Shown here: piece after piece, positions 1 to 6,770 of the stretch
Layout of the letters: each line of letters opens with the position of its first letter
Numbering within the stretch: position 1 is the stretch's first letter
Source: CAINEC01 sp046073825
Lineage (GTDB): Bacteria > Bacteroidota > Bacteroidia > AKYH767-A > OLB10
Length of the DNA: 13,200 nt
NCBI GenBank assembly: GCA_046073825.1
Contig: JBJTMY010000148.1
Coordinates: forward strand, 1-13,200
Direction of reading: 5' to 3'
Program-made: the position numbers and the translations under genes
Notes under the pieces: model-generated
What the model saw: the letters and a program-made list of their open reading frames with translations, nothing else
What the model was told of the DNA's origin: nothing
Database searches by the model: none

Positions 1-129
1 ATTAGCAATGTATTGGTAGTTATCTTTTCAGCAATTATGGGACTATTATTTTTCAGAGAGAAGCCACATACAAAAAACTTAATTGGGTTAGCATTGGCGG
101 TCATCGCAATTCTTATTTTGACCTTTTAA
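1..129 (+). CDS. C-terminal end of an EamA/DMT-superfamily transporter (partial)
   Basis: The first 42 codons in frame 1 are open from the window edge to TAA at 127-129. They encode a hydrophobic helix, a short basic/acidic turn (FFREKPH) and a second hydrophobic helix ending ILILTF. This helix - (G/F)E/REK - helix - stop pattern is the usual C-terminal end of EamA (drug/metabolite transporter) proteins, inner-membrane carriers of ten helices. The substrate cannot be told from this fragment. The next gene starts 2 bases after the stop, so the two are probably co-transcribed. Only about 15 percent of a typical 290-residue protein is visible. Another small multi-helix permease family remains possible. 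Confidence 0.6.
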   Translation: MSNVLVVIFSAIMGLLFFREKPHTKNLIGLALAVIAILILTF

Positions 130-131
130 TT

Positions 132-749
132 ATGCTTTTCGAGGACACTTATTTATCCATTAAAGGAATATCAACTGGCGACTTTCGTGATAGAGGGAGT
201 AAATTTCTTGCGTTTGCTTATCCAATAAAAACAGAATCCGAAGTAAAAGAAATTATTCAGCAGCTAAAAAAAGAACATCCGCAAGCAAATCACCATTGCT
301 ATGCTTTTCGTTTAACTCCTGACCCAACCGTTTATCGTGCATCCGACGATAGAGAGCCTTCAGGAAGTGCAGGAAAACCTATTTTAGCCGCTATCCAATC
401 GCAGCAACTCACCAATGTGCTTGTGGTAGTTGTACGGTATTTTGGTGGTAGTTTATTAGGTGTTCCGGGATTAATCAATGCATATCGAACAGCAGCGGCA
501 GTATCATTAAGCAATGCCCAAATTATTGAGCATACTATTAACGATCGATTTGAAATCACCTTCAATTTTGAATCTATCAATGAAGTGCATTCTATTATAA
601 AATCAGAAGGCGCCATCATCACTTCTCAGACTTATGAAACTCCTTGTGTGCTTCAGTTTGAATTAAGAAAAAGCAAAACCAATCAGCTACTTCACAAACT
701 TAATAATCACCCTACCCTTGCTGCAAAAGCTAGTTGGAAATTTATTTAA
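132..749 (+). CDS. yigZ: YigZ/IMPACT family protein
   Basis: A 205-residue cytosolic protein of the YigZ/IMPACT family (UPF0029), the usual length for the bacterial branch. The N-terminal domain carries the family signatures: SKFLAFAYP near residues 23-31, HHCYAFRL at 54-61, DREPSGSAGKPIL at 73-85, and VVVVRYFGGSLLGVPGL at 98-114. The C-terminal part (about 138-203) fits the smaller alpha/beta domain (DUF1949). Eukaryotic IMPACT modulates Gcn1/Gcn2 signalling. The bacterial role is not settled, and a link to translation or nucleic-acid binding is only suggested by structure. The ATG at 132 lies 2 bases after the upstream transporter stop, and the next gene starts 2 bases after this stop, so it is a middle gene of a compact operon. 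Family assignment is firm; molecular function is not. Confidence 0.93.
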   Translation: MLFEDTYLSIKGISTGDFRDRGSKFLAFAYPIKTESEVKEIIQQLKKEHPQANHHCYAFRLTPDPTVYRASDDREPSGSAGKPILAAIQSQQLTNVLVVVVRYFGGSLLGVPGLINAYRTAAAVSLSNAQIIEHTINDRFEITFNFESINEVHSIIKSEGAIITSQTYETPCVLQFELRKSKTNQLLHKLNNHPTLAAKASWKFI

Positions 750-751
750 TA

Positions 752-1669
752 ATGAACTATAACTTACTAAAAACACTGTGTAGTATACACGCTCCTGCAG
801 GCGATGAAGCCAATATGCATCAATTCTTAATGAACTATATTGAAGAATATAAACATAGTTGGGAAGTATTACCTGAAGTAATTCATGGTGAAGATTTTCA
901 ACATTGCATTGTATTAGTCTTCGGACAACCTAGAACTGCCGTTTTTGCGCACATTGACTCCATAGGATTTACTGCTCGATATAAAAATGAATTAGTAAAA
1001 ATTGGTGGACCACGAACAGCTAATGGATATCATTTAGTTGGACATGATAGCCATGGTCCAATTGAAGGTTTTTTAAAATTGGATGAAACATTTGACTTTT
1101 CACTCGCTGCCGATCGCTACGCTGATACAGGAACCTCTTTCACCTTTAAACCAGAATGGAAAGAAGATAATAAGTCGGTGCAGTGCTGTTATATGGACAA
1201 CCGTCTTGGTGTTTTTAACGCCTTAAAAGTCGCAGAATCGCTCAAAGACGGTGTGATTGTTTTCTCCTGCTGGGAAGAACATGGAGGCGGATCAGTCCCA
1301 TACATTGTAAAATATTTGTGGGAACGATTTAAAATCAAACAAGCATTAATCAGCGATATTACCTGGATTACCGATGGGGTAACTTTCGGTGATGGTGTAG
1401 TTGTATCATTGCGCGACTCTGGATTGCCGCGAAAAGTATTTACAGACAAAATCAGAAATATATTAAACGATCATCAACATCCGTTTCAATTAGAAGTAGA
1501 ATCATCTGGTGGTAGTGACGGAAATGAAATTCAGAAACAACCTTTTCCTATTGATTGGTGTTTTATCGGAGCTGCAGAATTAAATGTGCATTCTCCGTCT
1601 GAAACCGTTCATAAAAAAGATATTGAAAGTATGATAAAAGCCTATCAGATATTGATGAAGACCCTTTAA
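752..1669 (+). CDS. M42-like (M20/M28/M42 clan) metallo-aminopeptidase
   Basis: A 305-residue cytosolic protein with the di-metal ligand order of M42 glutamyl/leucyl aminopeptidases. H67 and D69 lie in AHIDSIGF, the bridging D149 in YMDNRLG, the E175/E176 pair in WEEHGGGS, D202 in ISDIT, and H280 in NVHSPSE. By family analogy E175 is the general base and the others bind metal. N-terminal CSIHAPAGDE matches the usual 'S..PAPSG.E' opening. Two features are unusual. It is about 40-50 residues shorter than typical M42 enzymes, mostly between H67 and D149 where the dimerisation domain is inserted. Also, AHxDE reads AHIDS. ATG 752 is preferred over an in-frame TTG 18 bases upstream, because it starts 2 bases after the yigZ-like gene and begins at the conserved region. 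It probably trims peptides, but specificity is unknown. Its stop overlaps the stop of the convergent thioesterase gene. Confidence 0.82.
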   Translation: MNYNLLKTLCSIHAPAGDEANMHQFLMNYIEEYKHSWEVLPEVIHGEDFQHCIVLVFGQPRTAVFAHIDSIGFTARYKNELVKIGGPRTANGYHLVGHDSHGPIEGFLKLDETFDFSLAADRYADTGTSFTFKPEWKEDNKSVQCCYMDNRLGVFNALKVAESLKDGVIVFSCWEEHGGGSVPYIVKYLWERFKIKQALISDITWITDGVTFGDGVVVSLRDSGLPRKVFTDKIRNILNDHQHPFQLEVESSGGSDGNEIQKQPFPIDWCFIGAAELNVHSPSETVHKKDIESMIKAYQILMKTL

Positions 1670-2076
1670 ACAAAATAACTTTGTAGCTTGGATAGTAAGG
1701 ATTCAGGAGCCATCATTGGTTTTCCTGTGTTCTTACGAACAAATACCAAGGTAGTAGAAGCCTTATTGATTATTTCATTTTTCTCATTGAGAATTTCATA
1801 CTCAAAATAAATCCTCGCCTGAGGCATTTGGGTAATTGTAGTTTGAATCGTTAATAACTCATCATAATATGCAGGCTTGAAATATTTTATTTGAAAATCA
1901 AGAACAGGCAACAACACCCCTTCCTCCTCTTCTAATTTCTTGTAACTAACACCAAGACTTCGAAGTGCTTCAACTCGCGCCACTTCAAAATACTGTGCGT
2001 AATTTCCATAGTAAACATAATTCATTCTATCTGTTTCAGAATACCTAACCCGAATTTGTGTTTGATGTGTGTACAT
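1666..2076 (-). CDS. acyl-CoA thioesterase, YbgC/4HBT hot-dog family
   Basis: A 136-residue single hot-dog domain protein. The family signature is at residues 11-31, RYSETD then VYYGNYAQYFE, with D16 in the position of the catalytic aspartate of 4-hydroxybenzoyl-CoA thioesterase and YbgC. The R34/E36 pair (VARVEALR) and the central strand LDFQIKYFKPAYYDEL follow as expected. Such proteins hydrolyse acyl-CoA or acyl-ACP thioesters in the cytosol and act as tetramers. The exact substrate cannot be predicted here. The usual glycine after TDxM is asparagine (N19). The start is the only methionine before the signature. A thioesterase of this type near the nucleotidase genes and dnaA is, as I recall, common in Bacteroidota, but I could not check this. 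Its 3' end overlaps the convergent peptidase gene by 4 bases and no terminator lies between them. Confidence 0.9.
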   Translation of the reverse strand: MYTHQTQIRVRYSETDRMNYVYYGNYAQYFEVARVEALRSLGVSYKKLEEEEGVLLPVLDFQIKYFKPAYYDELLTIQTTITQMPQARIYFEYEILNEKNEIINKASTTLVFVRKNTGKPMMAPESLLSKLQSYFV

Positions 2077-2165
2077 AAATCGACACGAAGATGCAACTAA
2101 TTTCGTAAAGATTTTCTTGTTGTATTTATTTTAATTCACGAGCTAAATCAGTATCATTGCATTCT

Positions 2166-2945
2166 ATGCATCATTTATTGAAAAAACAATTTTCAGGCGT
2201 TTTATTAATTGTAGTAATTCACTTGATAAGTTCTTGTTCTTCAAACTTATCTATTAGTGAAATAAAAACACAACAATACCCCATTAAAGACTCCACTATT
2301 GCAGGAGTTGACTCCATCCTTTATAACTACATTAAACCCTATCACGATTCATTAGACAAAATCATGTCGGAGGTGTTAGTTTACTCGGAACAAAATATTG
2401 GAAAAGGTTCTCCCGAAAGTTTAATTGGAAATTTCACCACCGATGCATTACTTCATCAAACAAATTTGAAATGTGATACAATGAAAATTCATTCTGCTGA
2501 TTTTGCTTTTGGTAATAGTGGTGGATTAAGAATGTCGTTGCCTACCGGAGAAGTTACTTTAGGAAGAGCATTCGAATTAATGCCATTTGAAAACACCATT
2601 TTAATTCTGGAAATGAATCACGAACAACTCAAGAATTTATTTGAATACATAGTGCAGCGAAAAGGAATTCCACTTGCAGGAATACGAATGAAAATCAGTA
2701 AAAATGGTTATCAAGACATCACGATTAATGGAATGGCTTACGACTCTACAAAAATATATCGCGTAGCAACCAACGATTATTTAGCAAATGGAGGAGATGG
2801 TATGATGTTTTTAAAAGAAGTAAAATCAAAAACAGACATCGGACTCAAAGTTAGAGACAGTTATATCCGTGAAATGCGAGGGATTAATCAACAAGGTAAA
2901 AAGTTAAAAGTAGTTTTAGATGGAAGAGTTACAGAAATACAGTAG
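2166..2945 (+). CDS. exported lipoprotein consisting of a 5'-nucleotidase C-terminal domain
   Basis: A 259-residue protein with a lipoprotein leader (hydrophobic 11-22, lipobox ISSC with C24). It is followed by a single 5_nucleotid_C domain from about 60 to 255. Recognisable blocks are GSPESLIGNFTTDAL (81-95), FGNSGGLRMSLPTGEVTLG (115-133), the MPFENTILILEM segment (139-150), GIPLAGIRM (167-175) and YRVATNDYLANGGDG (198-212). In UshA-type enzymes this domain binds the nucleotide base while the metal centre sits in the N-terminal domain. Here that partner is a separate gene overlapping the 3' end by 26 bases. The start is ATG 2166. An in-frame TTG at 2157 would add only MHS before the leader. 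The sequence TATCATTGC at 2152-2160 is one mismatch from TAnnTTTGC, but no TTG sits at the right distance and it almost touches the start. Alone, the protein should lack catalysis. Confidence 0.9.
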   Translation: MHHLLKKQFSGVLLIVVIHLISSCSSNLSISEIKTQQYPIKDSTIAGVDSILYNYIKPYHDSLDKIMSEVLVYSEQNIGKGSPESLIGNFTTDALLHQTNLKCDTMKIHSADFAFGNSGGLRMSLPTGEVTLGRAFELMPFENTILILEMNHEQLKNLFEYIVQRKGIPLAGIRMKISKNGYQDITINGMAYDSTKIYRVATNDYLANGGDGMMFLKEVKSKTDIGLKVRDSYIREMRGINQQGKKLKVVLDGRVTEIQ

Positions 2946-3855
2946 AAAAAAATTCATCAAGCAGATTGGATTAGCGAGTGGAGCATTTGCCCTTTCTAGT
3001 ATTCCTGCTGATTTACTAGCAAGTGCGGGTACAACAAAAATCACTATTCTACATACGAACGATACACATAGTCGCATAGACCCATTTCCTGCAAGTGATC
3101 CTAAATTTGGTGGTATGGGAGGCGTTGCACGAAGAATGCAACTCATTCATAAAATTCGATTAGAGGAAAAAAATGTTTTGCTTTTAGATAGTGGTGATAT
3201 TTTTCAAGGTACTCCCTATTTCAATTTTTATGGTGGAGAATTAGAAATCAAACTGATGAGCGCAATGAAGTATGATGCAAGCACTATGGGCAATCATGAT
3301 TTTGATGCTGGCCTCGAAGGATTCGCTAAACAACTTCCACATGCATCATTTCCTTTTTTATGCAGTAATTATGATTTTAAAAACACCATTTTAGCTGGCA
3401 AAACGAAGAATTACACCATCATAGAAAAAGGGGATGTTCGAATTGGAATTTTTGGTGTTGGAATAGAATTAGAAGGATTGGTAGATGAAAAATGTTTTGA
3501 AAAAACGATTTATAATGATCCATTATCTATTGCAAATTCCATTGCGAAAAAATTAAAAGAAGAAGAAAAATGCACATTGGTCATCTGCTTATCACATCTA
3601 GGTTATCGTTACGATGGAAGCAAGAAAATTTCTGATGCGGTATTAGCTGAACAATCGGAAAATATCGATTTGATTTTAGGGGGACACACCCATACTTTTT
3701 TAGACAAACCAGAAGAGTTAAAAAATTTAAAAGGTAAAAAAGTTTTAGTTGCACAGACTGGATTTGGAGGAATACGACTTGGAAGAATCGATTTTTTCAT
3801 TGATAAGAAAACAGGAAAATTTTCACACGAAAACAACACTGTAAAAATTTCTTAA
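2920..3855 (+). CDS. exported metallophosphatase, 5'-nucleotidase N-terminal domain only
   Basis: A 311-residue UshA-type metallophosphoesterase. Family metal ligands are all present: D48 and H50 in HTNDTH, D93 in LLLDSGDIFQG, N125 and H126 in MGNHDFD, H226 in LSHLG, and H256/H258 in GGHTH. The protein ends soon after the catalytic domain, so the base-binding C-terminal domain is missing and is supplied by the gene just upstream. The N-terminus has a Tat-like leader (SRKKFIKQIG at 8-17, hydrophobic stretch, ASA near 34-36). The usual twin arginine is R-K, so Tat use is probable but not certain. ATG 2920 lies inside the upstream gene (26-base overlap, different frame). The next in-frame methionine, M66, would delete metal ligands. 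The overlap suggests translational coupling and perhaps a two-chain enzyme acting on extracellular nucleotides in the periplasm. Confidence 0.92.
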   Translation: MEELQKYSRKKFIKQIGLASGAFALSSIPADLLASAGTTKITILHTNDTHSRIDPFPASDPKFGGMGGVARRMQLIHKIRLEEKNVLLLDSGDIFQGTPYFNFYGGELEIKLMSAMKYDASTMGNHDFDAGLEGFAKQLPHASFPFLCSNYDFKNTILAGKTKNYTIIEKGDVRIGIFGVGIELEGLVDEKCFEKTIYNDPLSIANSIAKKLKEEEKCTLVICLSHLGYRYDGSKKISDAVLAEQSENIDLILGGHTHTFLDKPEELKNLKGKKVLVAQTGFGGIRLGRIDFFIDKKTGKFSHENNTVKIS

Positions 3856-3867
3856 AAATCAAGCAAG

Positions 3868-3892
3868 AAAAAATTTTTTTTTACATTTTTTT
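3868..3892. other. A/T-tract upstream of dnaA
   Basis: Six A followed by nine T (3868-3882), then ACA and seven T (3886-3892), lie between the nucleotidase stop and the dnaA promoter-like motif. A6T9 is an A-tract junction expected to bend or stiffen DNA. There is no GC stem, so it is not a standard intrinsic terminator. It could be an upstream promoter element or an easily melted region. No TTATCCACA-like DnaA box is visible in 3856-3970, so I do not call an origin. Confidence 0.4.
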
Positions 3893-3896
3893 AAAC

Positions 3897-3905
3897 AATA
3901 TTTGC
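3897..3905 (+). promoter_or_regulatory. possible dnaA -7 promoter element
   Basis: AATATTTGC matches the Bacteroidota -7 consensus TAnnTTTGC except for its first base. It lies 65 bases before the dnaA start, in the only upstream gap. No TTG sits at the expected 19-base distance; the region there is the T-tract. It is a plausible but weak site for the housekeeping sigma factor. Confidence 0.4.
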
Positions 3906-3970
3906 AACACAATCAAAAATCAGCAATCAATTTATTTTTTAATCAGTAAAAATATATCAGGCCGCAGGGT

Positions 3971-5428
3971 ATGCAAAAGGAGAAAGAAAACACAACAAAA
4001 GTAAAAACATGCGAACAAGTTTGGGACAACTGTTTGAAATTAATCAGAGACAATGTAAATCCTCAGAATTTCAAAACGTGGTTCGAACCTATTAAGCCTG
4101 TAAAGCTTGATCAACAAACATTAACTATCGAAGTCCCAAGTCAGTTCGTTTACGAATGGCTTGAAGAACACTACATCGGTCTATTAAGAAAAATCATTAA
4201 ACGTGAATTAGGTACTGAAGGAAGATTAGAATATTCTATCTTAATGGAAAACAGTACAGCAGGCACAAAACCTTACACTGTTAAATTCCCCGCAAAAAGC
4301 AACAACGGATTAAAAAATCCCGCTGTTCCAATGCCACAGCAAATCAGTGGTGGAATTCGCAATCCTTTTATCATTCCAGGCTTAAAGAAAATAGACGTTG
4401 ACTCTCAACTAAACTCTATTTTCTCTTTTGATAATTTAGTAGAAGGTGATTGCAATCGCCTAGCTCGATCAGCAGGATTCGCAGTGGCTCAAAAACCAGG
4501 CGGCACTTCGTTTAACCCACTTTTGATTTACGGAGGAAACGGATTAGGTAAGACACATTTAGCCAACGCAATTGGTATTGAAATTAAAAATAACTTCCCT
4601 GACAAAACGGTACTTTACGTTCAAAGCGAAAAGTTTATGCACCAATTTGTTGATGCAGTAAAAAACAACTCATCCAACGACTTCGTTCACTTCTATCAAA
4701 TGATGGATGTGTTGATTATTGATGACATCCAGTTCTTTGCTGGTAAGGATAAAACGCAAGATGTATTCTTTCACATCTTCAATCACTTGCACCAAAACAA
4801 CAAGCAAATCATTTTAACTTGTGATAAGCCTCCCGTTGATTTGCAAGGAATGGAACAGCGACTATTATCTCGTTTTAAATGGGGGCTATCGGCTGACATG
4901 CAAGTACCTGACTTAGAAACGCGAATCGCCATATTACGTAAGTTTATGTATGTTGATGGAATTGAGCTCCCTAATGAGATTACCGAATACATTGCATTAA
5001 GTATCACGAACAACATTCGTGAACTTCGTGGAGCCTTAATCTCTATCATCGCACAATCATCACTAAACAAAAAACCAATCACGCTTGAATTAGCGAAGCA
5101 GATGATTGACAAATTTGTTAAGAATACGGTTCACGAAATTTCAATTGATTACATTCAAAAAATCGTTTGTGACTTCTTCGAACTACCCCTTGAAGTATTG
5201 AAATCAAAAACACGTAAACGTGAAGTTGTTCAAGCTCGTCAGTTAGCGATGTATTTCAGTAAGCAATTTACCAAATCTTCTCTTTCTAATATTGGAATGC
5301 ATTGCGGAGGAAAAGATCATGCTACAGTATTACATGCTTGTAGAACTGTCAATAATTTAATGGATACTGATAAAAAATTCAAGGCTCAAGTTGTTGACCT
5401 TCAAAAAAGAATTAATCTTTCGAGATAA
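3971..5428 (+). CDS. dnaA: chromosomal replication initiator protein DnaA
   Basis: DnaA, 485 residues, the AAA+ ATPase that binds DnaA boxes and opens oriC. Domain I (about 13-90) has the conserved W18, F34 and W37 positions (VWDNCL, NFKTWFEP). Domain II is a low-complexity linker (about 95-145). The AAA+ domain III has Walker A GGNGLGKT (188-195), Walker B VLIIDD (247-252), TCD at 283-285 where many DnaAs have TSD, the RLLSRFKWGL arginine-finger region (297-306), and sensor II NNIRELRGAL (347-356). Domain IV carries the DNA-binding signature GMHCGGKDHATVLHA (442-456). Everything is intact and of normal length. ATG 3971 has no Shine-Dalgarno sequence but is followed by the expected domain I. 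The gene is flanked by an AT-rich leader and a strong downstream terminator, so it is probably monocistronic. Confidence 0.98.
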   Translation: MQKEKENTTKVKTCEQVWDNCLKLIRDNVNPQNFKTWFEPIKPVKLDQQTLTIEVPSQFVYEWLEEHYIGLLRKIIKRELGTEGRLEYSILMENSTAGTKPYTVKFPAKSNNGLKNPAVPMPQQISGGIRNPFIIPGLKKIDVDSQLNSIFSFDNLVEGDCNRLARSAGFAVAQKPGGTSFNPLLIYGGNGLGKTHLANAIGIEIKNNFPDKTVLYVQSEKFMHQFVDAVKNNSSNDFVHFYQMMDVLIIDDIQFFAGKDKTQDVFFHIFNHLHQNNKQIILTCDKPPVDLQGMEQRLLSRFKWGLSADMQVPDLETRIAILRKFMYVDGIELPNEITEYIALSITNNIRELRGALISIIAQSSLNKKPITLELAKQMIDKFVKNTVHEISIDYIQKIVCDFFELPLEVLKSKTRKREVVQARQLAMYFSKQFTKSSLSNIGMHCGGKDHATVLHACRTVNNLMDTDKKFKAQVVDLQKRINLSR

Positions 5429-5451
5429 TACTTTTTAAACCTAAAAACCTG

Positions 5452-5487
5452 AAATGTCCTGCAATCATTGTGGGACATTTTTTATTT
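5452..5487 (+). terminator. intrinsic terminator after dnaA
   Basis: AAATGTCC (5452-5459) pairs with GGACATTT (5473-5480). The stem can extend inward by two G-U pairs and one C-G pair to a 7-base loop (AATCATT). The run of six T at 5478-5483, then ATTT, follows at once. It sits 23 bases after the dnaA stop and just before the phosphatase gene. Confidence 0.82.
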
Positions 5488-5498
5488 AATTTCACGCC

Positions 5499-5984
5499 AT
5501 GAAAATTTTAATGGTTTGCCTAGGCAATATTTGTCGCTCTCCCCTTGCCGAAGGACTCATGATAGAAAAACTAAGCCAATACAACATTTACTTTCAAGTA
5601 GATTCGGCTGGCACGGGAGGCTGGCATGTAGGCTCAGCTCCTGATAAACGCTCGATAAGTGTAGCTGCGGAAAACGGATTAGATATCGGCAAGCAAGTAT
5701 GCAGAAAAATTGACGAACAAGATTATGAATCATTCGACTACTTATTTGCGATGGACACCAGCGTTTACCGCACCTTACATGCGCAATCCCCGAGACCTGA
5801 ATACCTGAGAAAAATAAAATTAATCTGCGATATTAACGAGGAATTTGATGGGAGTAATTCCGAAAATATGGACGTACCGGATCCCTACACCGGGCAACTC
5901 AACGATTTTCGTATTGTTTATAGAATGCTAAACAACCTCTGTGAAAAATGGGCGGACAAACTTGTAAACAACACTCGTAAATAA
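5499..5984 (+). CDS. low-molecular-weight protein phosphatase (tyrosine or arginine)
   Basis: A 161-residue cytosolic phosphatase of the LMW-PTP family, with normal length. The P-loop CLGNICRS (7-14) contains nucleophile C7 and R13 of the CX5R motif. The family DSAGTGGWHVG segment is at 35-45, AMD at 84-86, and the general-acid loop DPY at 128-130. These enzymes dephosphorylate tyrosine (Wzb/YfkJ type) or arginine (YwlE type) on proteins. The P-loop residue after the catalytic cysteine region is isoleucine (N10-I11) rather than the threonine linked to arginine specificity in YwlE, so tyrosine is more likely, as an inference. ATG 5499 is 12 bases after the dnaA terminator. No polysaccharide export genes are adjacent that would point to a Wzc-like partner. 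No clear terminator follows. Confidence 0.92.
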   Translation: MKILMVCLGNICRSPLAEGLMIEKLSQYNIYFQVDSAGTGGWHVGSAPDKRSISVAAENGLDIGKQVCRKIDEQDYESFDYLFAMDTSVYRTLHAQSPRPEYLRKIKLICDINEEFDGSNSENMDVPDPYTGQLNDFRIVYRMLNNLCEKWADKLVNNTRK

Positions 5985-6048
5985 CAATAGACTGTTAATA
6001 CTCCAAAAATCAATTTAAAAACCTGTTTTTCACTCCGAAAAATAATAG

Positions 6049-6057
6049 TATATTTGC
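6049..6057 (+). promoter_or_regulatory. -7 promoter element of the TPR-ribH cluster
   Basis: TATATTTGC is a full match to the Bacteroidota -7 consensus TAnnTTTGC, 24 bases before the ATG at 6082. At the 19-base spacing the -33 position reads TTT rather than TTG, so the upstream half is weak. It would drive the TPR gene, ribH and the small secreted protein as one unit. Confidence 0.65.
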
Positions 6058-6081
6058 CACTTATTAACTGAATAATTGAGT

Positions 6082-6759
6082 ATGTCATCAAACAACAAAG
6101 AAGGATTCGAAATAAACGAATCAATTGATAAAGTTGAACATTACGTTCAAGACAACAAAAAGAGCCTAACAATCATTATAGGTGCAGCAGTACTTATCGT
6201 ATTAGCTTATTTTGCATACACCAATTTCATTCTTGCTCCACAAGAAGAAAAAGCTCAAAATGCCATGTTTGCTGCAGAGCGTTATTTTGGACAAGATAGT
6301 ATCAAGCAATCGTTGAATGGCGATGGTACTTACCCAGGATTTGAGCAAATTGCTCAAGACTATGGTTCTACCAAATCAGGTAATTTAGCCAACTATTATT
6401 TAGGAATGACTTACCTTAAAAAAGGTGATTTTGAAAAGGCTATTGAAACGTTAAAAAAATACGACGCTGAGGATGATATTACAGGTGCATTAGCATTAGG
6501 AGGTATTGGTGCTGCAAACCAAGAATTAGGTCGTTATGACGAAGCCATTAGCTATTACAAAAAAGCAGCTGATTACGATGAAAATAATTTTACAAGACCG
6601 TTATTCTTATTTAAATCAGGTAGAGCTTATGAGCAACAAAAAAACTATGCTGCTGCTCTAGAAGTTTATAACCAAATAAAGAAAGATTTTCCAACCTGTA
6701 CAGAAGCACGTGATATCGATAAATACATCGGACGTGCGACTGCTTTATCTTCAAAATAA
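6082..6759 (+). CDS. membrane-anchored tetratricopeptide repeat protein (YfgM-like)
   Basis: A 225-residue protein with a short cytosolic N-terminus, one transmembrane helix (about 28-50), and an exported part of TPR-like helical repeats. Repeat units are recognisable at about 100-127 (NYYLGMTYLKKGDFEKAIETLKK), 137-165 (GGIGAANQELGRYDEAISYYKKA) and 173-203. The topology resembles YfgM, the SecYEG/BamA-linked TPR protein, but that function is not shown for this group. ATG 6082 is chosen over an in-frame TTG at 6076 because it gives MSSNN and is correctly spaced from the -7 motif. ribH starts 11 bases after the stop. I recall TPR genes directly before ribH as recurrent in Bacteroidota, which suggests conserved co-transcription rather than a role in riboflavin synthesis. 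Confidence 0.85.
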   Translation: MSSNNKEGFEINESIDKVEHYVQDNKKSLTIIIGAAVLIVLAYFAYTNFILAPQEEKAQNAMFAAERYFGQDSIKQSLNGDGTYPGFEQIAQDYGSTKSGNLANYYLGMTYLKKGDFEKAIETLKKYDAEDDITGALALGGIGAANQELGRYDEAISYYKKAADYDENNFTRPLFLFKSGRAYEQQKNYAAALEVYNQIKKDFPTCTEARDIDKYIGRATALSSK

Positions 6760-6770
6760 TATTTTAGTTT

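Noticed and set aside
332..622. 96-codon minus-strand open frame within the YigZ-family gene, and similar antisense frames elsewhere
   Set aside because: They mirror conserved coding sequence on the other strand and show no domain, leader or initiation context of their own.
2152..2160. TATCATTGC as a promoter for the nucleotidase pair
   Set aside because: One mismatch in the key TTT, no -33 TTG at 19 bases, and only 5 bases from the start codon; too weak to list.
2077..2165. Thioesterase promoter in the divergent gap
   Set aside because: On the minus strand ATTAGTTGC resembles TAnnTTTGC only at its end, and no well-spaced TTG was found.
2166..3855. A frameshifted or pseudogenised UshA-type nucleotidase
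   Set aside because: The C-terminal domain precedes the N-terminal domain and each has its own leader and intact motifs, which a frameshift cannot produce.
3868..3892. A-tract/T-tract as an intrinsic terminator for the nucleotidase gene
   Set aside because: There is no GC-containing stem; an A-T only stem with no loop would be too weak.
6017..6030. AAAAAC/GTTTTT as a terminator after the phosphatase gene
   Set aside because: Only AT pairs around a two-base gap, and it lies in the upstream part of the next promoter.
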